A stretch of DNA of 17,401 bases from Chloroflexota bacterium. Lineage in GTDB: Bacteria > Chloroflexota > Anaerolineae > Anaerolineales > DRMV01. Below, one piece after another: positions 11,377 to 17,401 of this stretch. The first letter of the stretch is position 1, and each line of letters opens with the position of its first letter. The notes below the pieces were generated by a model, which was not told where the DNA came from, searched no databases, and saw only the letters and a list, made by a program, of their open reading frames with translations. Location: positions 1-17,401 of the forward strand of contig JAADEP010000193.1 in NCBI GenBank assembly GCA_013153335.1, in the 5' to 3' direction. Both the position numbers and the translations under genes were made by a program.

Positions 11377-13106
11377 GCGCTCTCCTCCGATGCCGTCGAA
11401 CCCTGGTCCTCCGCGGGCGAAGGCGATGAACCCTCGCGCGAGAACGGAGTTTCGGCTACGTCAGCCATGAGCAACGACTCCACGTCCAGCCGCAACCAGC
11501 CCTCGGTGAAGCCAAAGACCTCTTGCAAGCCCTGCAGCGTGACCCGGGCCAGGAGGTCGAAGTCCAGGGCCTCGCTGAAGCGTTCGGCCAGACGATAGCG
11601 GATCTCCTCCCGTCGGACGTAGGATTGCAGCGAGCCCAGCAGCCGGGCCACCATCAGGCTGTTGGCCAACGACGTCAGCACGCCCTCGAGGATCTCTTCG
11701 TCGCCATCCGACCACACCGGGACTTCTAATTGTAGCTCGCCGACGGGATGGCCGTACAGCAACAAGGGCCGGCGGATCTGCTGAACGGGCGTGAGTTCTT
11801 CGGTGTGGTAAGGGTCGCGGTTGGGATAGGGCTCGCCCCGGGCCTCGGCCACGATCTCGCCCGTTTCTTGCTCGACCCAGGCTTGCTCGAACAAGCGGCG
11901 GTGCAGGGCCTCGATCTCGCGCAGCTGGGCCTGGAAGCGCTGGAAGAGCTGCGCGTTGGCCAGCGCGAGCGCGACGCTGTTGGCCAACGTCTGCAGCGTG
12001 CGCAGGTCCTCTTCGTCGAACGCGTTGGGCCGGTCGGACTGGATGGTGATCGCGCCCAAAATCTCGCCGCGTGCGATCAGCGGGATCGCAACCTCGGAGC
12101 GGGTATAAGGCAGGAAGGGGTTGGGGAAGTGCCCGGGGTCTTGCCGGGTATCGCGCGCGACCCGCATTTTGCGTTGGGTGATGGCCCATGCGACCAGGGA
12201 CGTGCCGCCCAAGGGCAGGCGATAGCCCTCCTGCACCATCTTGCGGCCAGCTTCACCGCTGCCCGCTTGCAGAATGGCGTACTCAAACTCCGGGTCCACG
12301 GTGAAAATGCCCACGTAATAAAGCGCGAAGTGGGATTGGATCTGGTCCACCACCTCCCAGACCAGTTGTTCAGGGTCCAGAATTTCGCTCAGGGAATTGA
12401 TGATCTCGCTGACCGCGCGGATTTGGCGAACCCGGCGCTGCAACCGGCGCTCTTGCGCGACCAAGCGCTGGCGTTCGTGGTCCAGAATTTGGGTCAAGTG
12501 TACGCTGTCTTCGACCGAAGTCTCGAGGCGGCGCTGCAACGCGTGGATAAGCACGACCAGGGTCGACGCGCCGAAGATAAAGGTGATGGACGCGCCAATC
12601 CAGCGAGTGGGCGATTGAAACGCAACCTCGGGCACGTGGAAGAGCGTGACCAGGCTCCAGTGACGCACAAGGGTGCCGTAAGCCACGATGGTGTGCACGG
12701 CTGCGGTGACCACCCAGTTGGCGATCGCGCCGGCCATCCCCAAGAACAACGAGCCAATGAGCAACGACGCCAAGAAGAAGAGATGGCCGCCGGAAAAATG
12801 GCCCCAATACAGCGCGCTGTAAACGGCCAGCGTGTGCAAGAAGATCATCAGCAGCGTGACCTGCACCCGATACCCGAAATATCGGCGGCTGACGAGCAGC
12901 GCGATGGTCAGCGCGAAGAAAGCAAGGTAGAAGTAGCGCAGGCGTTCGAATGCCCAGAAACGCCACAAAAAGCTGATCAGGATGGGGATGGCGCCGAACC
13001 CCATGAAGTTGATGAACATCCCCAACAGCTGTTGCCGATAGAGCTGGATGTTCGGCAACATGGATGTATCGTGGGAGGTCTCCGGGACGTGAGAGGCCGT
13101 GGTCAT
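11373..13106 (-). CDS. Polytopic membrane GAF sensor with no kinase domain
   Basis: A 577-residue sensor. About six hydrophobic helices lie between residues 27 and 190, forming an integral membrane sensory module that I do not recognise as a named family; MASE-like or 7TM-like input domains are the nearest comparison. A charged coiled coil (190-230) leads to a GAF domain (232-388) with FALYYVGIFTV and PNPFLPYTRSEVAIPL. A half GAF-like segment follows (about 400-495), beginning near EQAWVEQETGE, which resembles the half-GAF of the downstream sensor. The C-terminal helix-strand module (498-545, YRLAERFSEALDFDLLA) and a Ser/Glu-rich tail (546-577) match the ends of the two neighbouring sensors. 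No catalytic output domain is present. It is joined to both neighbours by ATGA overlaps. GGAGG nine bases before the ATG supports the start. Confidence 0.88.
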   Translation of the reverse strand: MTTASHVPETSHDTSMLPNIQLYRQQLLGMFINFMGFGAIPILISFLWRFWAFERLRYFYLAFFALTIALLVSRRYFGYRVQVTLLMIFLHTLAVYSALYWGHFSGGHLFFLASLLIGSLFLGMAGAIANWVVTAAVHTIVAYGTLVRHWSLVTLFHVPEVAFQSPTRWIGASITFIFGASTLVVLIHALQRRLETSVEDSVHLTQILDHERQRLVAQERRLQRRVRQIRAVSEIINSLSEILDPEQLVWEVVDQIQSHFALYYVGIFTVDPEFEYAILQAGSGEAGRKMVQEGYRLPLGGTSLVAWAITQRKMRVARDTRQDPGHFPNPFLPYTRSEVAIPLIARGEILGAITIQSDRPNAFDEEDLRTLQTLANSVALALANAQLFQRFQAQLREIEALHRRLFEQAWVEQETGEIVAEARGEPYPNRDPYHTEELTPVQQIRRPLLLYGHPVGELQLEVPVWSDGDEEILEGVLTSLANSLMVARLLGSLQSYVRREEIRYRLAERFSEALDFDLLARVTLQGLQEVFGFTEGWLRLDVESLLMADVAETPFSREGSSPSPAEDQGSTASEESA

Positions 13107-16100
13107 GAGGATTCGCCTCCGTCATCGCTGGGTGGGGATGGAATGCTCGGCGGCGTGGGGCCAAGGGTCGAGGATTCGGACGCCTCGGGCCCTTGGTCCG
13201 GGCTTTCGCTCAAGCGAAGGTGCAGACGTACCCGCCGCGCGTGGAAGGTCCGGCGCAGCTCTTGCGCGCTGAACTCGAGGATGTTCTGCAGGTCGGTCAG
13301 CGAGGAGATGTGCTGGATGAAGCTGCGCAGCCAGCGCTCTCGCTCGCCCCGGCGGCGGAGCCGACGTTCGCGCTGGATGTAGAAGAGCAGGCCGCTGAAC
13401 GCGTGGGCCAGGCGGCGCAAAAAGGTCATATGCTCGTTGTGGAAGCGCCGCGGGTTTTCCCAGTCCAGCAAGCCGATCACGCCCAATTGTCGCCGGCCTA
13501 AGGTTACCGGCACCCCGATCCACGACTCCGGGACCCGGGTGGGCAGGCTCGCGGCGTCGCCTACGTGGCTGATGATCTTATGTCGGCCTCCCAGGTTCAG
13601 GGGCTGCTGGCTGCGGAAGACCTGCCAGATCAGTCGGCGTTCGATGGGGGTCACGGTCGTGTGATAGTAATGATGCCCACTGGGGTAGATGTACACCACG
13701 AAGTCTTGCGTATCGGGGTCGTACTGGGCCAGGAAGAAGTCCACCTTGGGCAGGTGGGGGTACATCTCGTCCCACGCGCGCAGGAACAGGTGGCCTTCGG
13801 ACGGCGCTTCGGGCGCGTAGAGCGCGACCCGTTCGACAATGCGCCAAATGCGGGCCCAGCGACGCAGGTCGAGGTAATGGTACACCCACGCCAAGGTGGT
13901 GCCGAAGTATATGTGCACGCGGTGGAAGAAGTCCGACGGCGCGTACAGGGCCGAGGTCCCCACGATCCACAGCGCGAGCACCCGCTCCTCATCCTCCTGC
14001 ACCGAGCGCACGGGGTATACGTCCAGCCGGCGCCAACCCTGGCTGCGCGCGTACCCGGCCAGGCCCGCGAAGCCTTGGCCCAAGGGGGCTTGCTCGTCGT
14101 CCAGCAGCCACGTGACGTGCCGTTTGCCCGCAATCAAGGGTAAAAGCCCCCGCAGCGGCGGGATGTCGTTCGCGGCCTCTTCGGGGTAAGCCACTTCCCA
14201 CGTGTCGGTGAGCCCTTCTTTGGGCCGCAGCAGCAGGGTATCGCGCGCGTCCTCCTGGCGCAGGATTTGCGCCACCGCGGGCCACAGCGCGCTGGGGTAG
14301 GCCAGGTCGCGGATTTGCGCGAGCAGGCGCTCACCGGTGCGCAGTAGCTGATCCTCGCGGGCTTCGGAATGCCACAGCCGCCAGTATTCCAGGATGAGCG
14401 CGAGCTGCCGGGCGAGCAGCTGCAAGGCTTCGGAGCGATGGGCCTCGAGGGCCTCTTCTTGGTCCGCGCCCACGACCAAGACGCCGATGAGCCGCGTGCC
14501 CAGTTGCACGGGCGCGCCGGCCAGGCCGACCAGGGGCTCGGGCAACAGGGGCGCGGTCTCCCGGCTTCCGCGCATCCAGACCTGCCAGGTCAGCTGTTCG
14601 CGCACCATGTCCGCGAGCCGCACCTCCAGCCCGGTCAGGGTGCGCTGCACCTGCCGCGGCAGCTGGCTCACCCGCGCGCCCGTGACCCAACGGCCCAGGT
14701 TTTCATCCCACAGCAAAAAGCTCGCGTGCGGCAGGTTAGGGAAGCGCTCTTGCAGCCACTGCAGCATGGTCCGCAGCGCCTGCTCCATGTCGTGCACGCC
14801 CTCCAGGGCCAGCACGATGAAATCGCTCACCAGCTGCACCTGCCGCGTGCGCAGCTGCAGTTCCCGTTCTAGCGTGGTGTAGAGCTCCTGCAGGTTCTCG
14901 GCCAGCTCATTGAAGGTGTACCCCAGCAGCCCAAGTTCGTCGTCTGTGGTGACGTCCACCCGGGCCGACCAATCGCCCTGGATGATGCGTTCTGCGGTGC
15001 GCACCAGCTGGTTGAGGGGCTGGGTAATGGACCGGGAAAGGCGCCATGCGACCAGAACCAGCAAGCCCAAGGTCACCGCGCCCACGGCCAAGCCCTGAAT
15101 GGCCAGCGAGCGCCACGCTGTCTGCCAAGAGATCACAGGCGAGAACACGGCCATCCCGACGCGCGCGTCGGGCATCCAGATGGCCAAGCCCATCTGCATT
15201 TGATAGAGCAGTGCCCACACCGGCAGATCGCGCAGCACCAACGAGCGGGTGGGCTGATACGGTTCGGTCACTTGCGTCTCTGGCGTGGGGAAGTGCCACG
15301 CGAGCCGGCGCTTCCAGGCGGGCGTGTCGAGCCCTTGCCCGCGCAGGGCCTGGGCCAGTACGGGTTGCAATCCAGCCCAAAAATCGCTGGTGGTGAGCTG
15401 CACCAAATGGCGTTCTTGGTTGATCTGATAGAGGTTGCCCTCCTGGTCCCAGAGGAAGGCCTGGCCGTCGGCCATCCACTGCTGCAAGTTCAGCAAGGTG
15501 TTGTACAACGGCCAGGCTGGGCCTAACGCGATGAGGATCAGGGGTGGGTCGGGCTCACCCCCGGGCACGGACACGATGGTCAGCAAGCCCAGGGGATGCG
15601 CGTTCTCGTCGGGAAAGATTTCGTTGTAGTGAAACAGCACTTGTTGGTGCAACACCACGCCGGGTTCGGGGTTCTCGATCTTGGCCAGCAGGTCTTGCAC
15701 CTCGGGGTCAAAGGGGAACTCGGTGATGGGTCGGCCTTCCCACTCGGGCCGCGTGGAGGCCAGGATCAGGTGGGAGAGGTTATCGACCAAAAGGAAGTCG
15801 GTGTAATAGGGCAGCCCGCGCGGGGGGTTGACGGCCTGTTCCAATTGGTGGAAGAGGGACTTGCGCGCGTTGATGAAGCGCCGGCTGGTCGGACGGTTTC
15901 GATAGCGCCGCAGAAGGGAGATGCGCTCTTGAATCGTCTGCTCTTGCAGCGCGCTGCGTAGCCGGGTTTGGCTTTCGACCAGCCAGTTCTGGGTTTCTTG
16001 CGCGGCCAGGCCCAAAATCACCTCATCTTGGATGAGGGTCATGCGGCGCCATTCCTCCCGTACCTGGAACAACAGCCAAAGAATGCCCAATAAAAAAGGC

Positions 16101-16321
16101 ACGAAAATGAACGAGGTCAGCCCCAGCGTGAGGCGACGCTGCAACCGACGCCGGAATTTGGGCCGCGACGAAGGTTCGCCCCGGGCCGCGCGCAGGCCGG
16201 GGACGGTCTCGCTGGATTCTTCAAACCATTCATCCGCCGCGAGGTCCACGGGGGTGAGGAGCTCATCGGCCTCCTCGGGTTCTTCTTCGGCCCCCGTGGG
16301 CAGCAAAGGCTCTTCGGGCAT
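13103..16321 (-). CDS. Two-TM sensor with large extracytoplasmic domain, HAMP and GAF domains, no kinase domain
   Basis: A 1072-residue sensor. An unusually long acidic cytoplasmic N-terminus (1-50, many Glu) and a basic stretch precede TM1 (about 66-87). The extracytoplasmic part (88-405) is about 320 residues, the size of a double Cache domain, and contains Cache-like stretches such as YTDFLLVDNLSHLILAST; the Cache call is tentative. TM2 (406-427) and HAMP (428-485, with DELGLLGYTFNELAENL) follow. The cytoplasmic part holds divergent GAF domains at about 490-645, 650-815 and 820-982, the C-terminal module at 990-1036 (LRSFIQHISSLTDLQNILEF) and a Ser/Pro/Asp tail. No transmitter or other output domain is seen. 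It begins nine bases after the second receiver gene; a GAGGTG site, overlapping that gene's TGA, lies five bases before the ATG. Confidence 0.9.
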   Translation of the reverse strand: MPEEPLLPTGAEEEPEEADELLTPVDLAADEWFEESSETVPGLRAARGEPSSRPKFRRRLQRRLTLGLTSFIFVPFLLGILWLLFQVREEWRRMTLIQDEVILGLAAQETQNWLVESQTRLRSALQEQTIQERISLLRRYRNRPTSRRFINARKSLFHQLEQAVNPPRGLPYYTDFLLVDNLSHLILASTRPEWEGRPITEFPFDPEVQDLLAKIENPEPGVVLHQQVLFHYNEIFPDENAHPLGLLTIVSVPGGEPDPPLILIALGPAWPLYNTLLNLQQWMADGQAFLWDQEGNLYQINQERHLVQLTTSDFWAGLQPVLAQALRGQGLDTPAWKRRLAWHFPTPETQVTEPYQPTRSLVLRDLPVWALLYQMQMGLAIWMPDARVGMAVFSPVISWQTAWRSLAIQGLAVGAVTLGLLVLVAWRLSRSITQPLNQLVRTAERIIQGDWSARVDVTTDDELGLLGYTFNELAENLQELYTTLERELQLRTRQVQLVSDFIVLALEGVHDMEQALRTMLQWLQERFPNLPHASFLLWDENLGRWVTGARVSQLPRQVQRTLTGLEVRLADMVREQLTWQVWMRGSRETAPLLPEPLVGLAGAPVQLGTRLIGVLVVGADQEEALEAHRSEALQLLARQLALILEYWRLWHSEAREDQLLRTGERLLAQIRDLAYPSALWPAVAQILRQEDARDTLLLRPKEGLTDTWEVAYPEEAANDIPPLRGLLPLIAGKRHVTWLLDDEQAPLGQGFAGLAGYARSQGWRRLDVYPVRSVQEDEERVLALWIVGTSALYAPSDFFHRVHIYFGTTLAWVYHYLDLRRWARIWRIVERVALYAPEAPSEGHLFLRAWDEMYPHLPKVDFFLAQYDPDTQDFVVYIYPSGHHYYHTTVTPIERRLIWQVFRSQQPLNLGGRHKIISHVGDAASLPTRVPESWIGVPVTLGRRQLGVIGLLDWENPRRFHNEHMTFLRRLAHAFSGLLFYIQRERRLRRRGERERWLRSFIQHISSLTDLQNILEFSAQELRRTFHARRVRLHLRLSESPDQGPEASESSTLGPTPPSIPSPPSDDGGESS

Positions 16322-16330
16322 ACCTACACC

Positions 16331-16783
16331 TCACAATTCCCAAACTTCTTCGCCGGCCAGCAGGCGGCGAATCTGGTCCGGGAAGCGGTCGGGGTCCAAA
16401 GGCTTGCCGATGAAGCCGTTGAAGCCGGCCTCTTGGGCTTTGCGCATTTGTTCTTGGCTCGCCTCGGCTGTGACCGCGACCACGGGCACGTCTTTCAGCG
16501 ATTCGCACGCGCGAATCTTCTTCAGGGCCTCGTAGCCGTCCTCGTACGGCAATCGGATGTCCATCAGGATCAGGTCGACCTTGGGCAGGCGCCGCGCGAA
16601 TTCCACCACTTCATAGCCCGAGGTCTTCCATTGCGTGTCAATACCGATGTAGCTCAGCATGCGAGCGATCAGCACGAAGTTCGACACGTTGTCTTCCACC
16701 ACCAAGACCAAAGGCCGATCCTGCCCCCCCTGGGGGTCGTCAGGATGCGAAGCCGATGAGGCATCGGATGCGGGCGGTTTCAT
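16331..16783 (-). CDS. Stand-alone response-regulator receiver protein (second of pair)
   Basis: A 150-residue single-domain receiver. A flexible Ser/Asp/Pro leader (1-23) is followed by PLVLVVEDNVSNFVLIARML. The active site is complete: E30/D31, phospho-acceptor D75 in LILMDIRLP, T105 and K127 in GKPLD. There is no output domain, so it is a CheY/DivK-type protein that signals by protein contact or acts as a phosphate carrier. The frame is open to 16873, but the ATG at 16783 has GGGAG six bases upstream and begins after the previous gene's stop, whereas the longer version would overlap that gene; the shorter start is preferred. It lies 11 bp after the first receiver gene and 9 bp before the large sensor gene. 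Confidence 0.88.
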   Translation of the reverse strand: MKPPASDASSASHPDDPQGGQDRPLVLVVEDNVSNFVLIARMLSYIGIDTQWKTSGYEVVEFARRLPKVDLILMDIRLPYEDGYEALKKIRACESLKDVPVVAVTAEASQEQMRKAQEAGFNGFIGKPLDPDRFPDQIRRLLAGEEVWEL

Positions 16784-16794
16784 CGCGTTCTCCC

Positions 16795-17169
16795 TCACGT
16801 CCTTTGCAGATACCGATCCAGCTGCTCCAAAAACGTATCCACGTTGATGGGCTTGGTGATGTACCCGACACATCCAGCTTGACGACAGCGTTCGGGCGTA
16901 TCTTTCAGCACGTCGGCCGTGAGCGCGACCACGGGGATGTCGCGGTAGTCGGGATGCTGGGTTAGCTCACGCGTCAACGTAAACCCATCCACCTGCGGCA
17001 AGTGCAGGTCCATCAAAATGAGGTCTGGGCGATGGTCGGCCAAAAGGGCCCACATCTGGTCCGCGTTTTCGGCTTCGAGCAGGCGATAGCCGGCCGCGGT
17101 GAGCAGACGACGAATCAGCAAACGATTGTCCGCGTTGTCTTCGACGTACAAAATCAGTGCATCGGCCAC
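16795..17169 (-). CDS. Stand-alone response-regulator receiver protein (first of pair)
   Basis: A 124-residue CheY/DivK-like receiver with nothing attached. It starts ADALILYVEDNADNRLLIRR and has a complete active site: E10/D11, D54 in LILMDLHLP, T84 and K106 in ITKPINVD. The VEDNxxN pattern after strand one resembles single-domain regulators of hybrid-kinase phosphorelays. The GTG at 17169 is chosen because AGGAG lies seven bases upstream; a TTG at 17184 is the only earlier start and itself overlaps that ribosome site. It is the first gene of the operon, following the promoter candidate near 17216. It shares roughly the same architecture as the next gene, so the two are probably an old duplication, although they have diverged considerably. 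Confidence 0.88.
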   Translation of the reverse strand: MADALILYVEDNADNRLLIRRLLTAAGYRLLEAENADQMWALLADHRPDLILMDLHLPQVDGFTLTRELTQHPDYRDIPVVALTADVLKDTPERCRQAGCVGYITKPINVDTFLEQLDRYLQRT

Positions 17170-17176
17170 GGATCCA

Positions 17177-17181
17177 CTCCT
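17177..17181 (-). promoter_or_regulatory. Ribosome binding site deciding the first receiver start
   Basis: AGGAG on the minus strand, seven bases before the GTG at 17169. It rules against the upstream TTG, which overlaps it. Confidence 0.65.
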
Positions 17182-17215
17182 CAAACCGCGCGATCCATCG
17201 CTACACGATCCTTGT

Positions 17216-17224
17216 TATGATAGC
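17216..17224 (-). promoter_or_regulatory. Candidate extended -10 promoter element of the operon
   Basis: The minus strand reads TGCTATCAT, one mismatch from the extended -10 consensus TGnTATAAT. It lies in the only sizeable intergenic region, about 47 bases before the first receiver start, giving a leader of about 40 bases. No good -35 hexamer is visible at 17 bp; the place is occupied by a GC-only palindrome. Extended -10 promoters can work without a -35 box, but the call rests on sequence alone. Confidence 0.45.
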
Positions 17225-17226
17225 AC

Positions 17227-17244
17227 AAAAGCCCCCGCGCGGGG
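17227..17244 (-). terminator. Possible short GC hairpin with T-tract, end of upstream gene
   Basis: On the minus strand CCCCGCGCGGGGGC is followed by TTTTGTG. The stem is only four to five GC pairs with a four-base loop, and the T-tract is short, so this is a weak intrinsic terminator candidate for the gene ending at 17324. It directly adjoins the promoter candidate of the sensory operon. Confidence 0.35.
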
Positions 17245-17280
17245 AGAGGCGCGTTCTTACGTGATCGTTCCAACACCGGT

Positions 17281-17314
17281 GGGGAGGGAGCAAAGGAAGC
17301 CTCCTTCCCCTTTT
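17281..17314 (+). terminator. Hairpin followed by TTTT, reading best on the plus strand
   Basis: GGGGAGGGAG pairs with CTCCTTCCCC (one G-U wobble) around a ten-base loop, followed by TTTT. The T-run is on the plus-strand side, yet no plus-strand gene precedes it in this window. It lies just after the stop codon of the minus-strand gene at the right edge and could instead be that gene's 3' hairpin, but on that strand the stem has a mismatch and no T-run follows. Confidence 0.35.
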
Positions 17315-17323
17315 CGCCGTTTC

Positions 17324-17401
17324 TTAGAGGAGGTAAAGCCGACCTTCCCGCTGGGCCCGCCGGTCCACGGCCAGCGCCAGGTGGAGGAAGCGCTGTCGGT
17401 T
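17324..17401 (-). CDS. C-terminal end of an unidentified protein (cut by window edge)
   Basis: The last 25 codons and a TAA of a minus-strand frame open to the window edge, reading NRQRFLHLALAVDRRAQREG and ending in RLYLL. Codon choice (C or G at most third positions, CTG and CTC for Leu) matches the other genes, which is why it is believed to be real despite its length. No family can be recognised from so little. Hairpins between it and the sensory operon suggest it is a separate transcription unit. Confidence 0.45.
   Translation of the reverse strand, partial: NRQRFLHLALAVDRRAQREGRLYLL

Noticed and set aside
13103..16321. Methyl-accepting chemotaxis protein or complete histidine kinase in the large HAMP protein
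   Set aside because: There is no MCP signalling hairpin and no HisKA or HATPase motif; the protein ends in GAF domains and a tail.
16784..16873. Longer start for the second receiver protein
   Set aside because: It would overlap the first receiver gene, adds a non-homologous leader, and the ATG at 16783 has a clear ribosome site.
17205..17268. Inverted ACGATC / GATCGT pair flanking the promoter candidate as an operator
   Set aside because: Only six bases each, 52 bp apart, and such GATC-containing words are common in this DNA; not distinguishable from chance.

Overview
The window is about 17.4 kb of GC-rich bacterial DNA. Nearly every base lies in one co-directional gene train on the minus strand, so the genes read from high to low coordinates. 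No stretch over about 300 bases lacks a gene; the longest gap is the operon-head region, roughly 17170-17323. The style of the proteins (long chains of GAF domains, HAMP sensors ending without a kinase domain, hybrid kinases, strong Shine-Dalgarno sites, GTG starts) suggests Chloroflexota, perhaps a thermophilic Anaerolineae/Thermoflexia-like lineage. That assignment is inference from protein style, not from a marker gene.

Layout in transcription order: the last 25 codons of an unidentified gene (17401-17324); an intergenic region with hairpins and an extended -10 promoter candidate; two stand-alone CheY/DivK-like receivers; three membrane sensors built from GAF domains but with no histidine kinase domain (a two-TM large-ectodomain HAMP/GAF protein, a polytopic GAF protein, a two-TM HAMP/GAF protein); an orphan ParA/Soj-type ATPase; a soluble multi-GAF histidine kinase ending in two degenerate receivers; a threonine-synthase-like PLP enzyme fused to an intact receiver; an EamA-family exporter; and the N-terminal part of a family X DNA polymerase (PolX) cut by the window edge. 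Gaps are 11, 9, -4 (ATGA), -4 (ATGA), 33, -41, 24, 68 and 17 bp, consistent with one long, translationally coupled operon.

Read together, the genes look like a distributed signalling device. Three membrane sensors lack transmitters, and the only kinase lacks membrane segments. A ParA ATPase between them could position or cluster the assembly. Two free receivers and one receiver fused to an amino-acid enzyme could take the phosphate. No DNA-binding or cyclic-nucleotide output domain is encoded, so the only recognisable effector attached to a receiver is the PLP enzyme. This sensor/ParA/kinase/PLP-receiver set is the strongest candidate for an undescribed system. Separately, the coding DNA shows a strong alanine codon-context rule (GCG after C, GCC after G) at both ends of the gene train.
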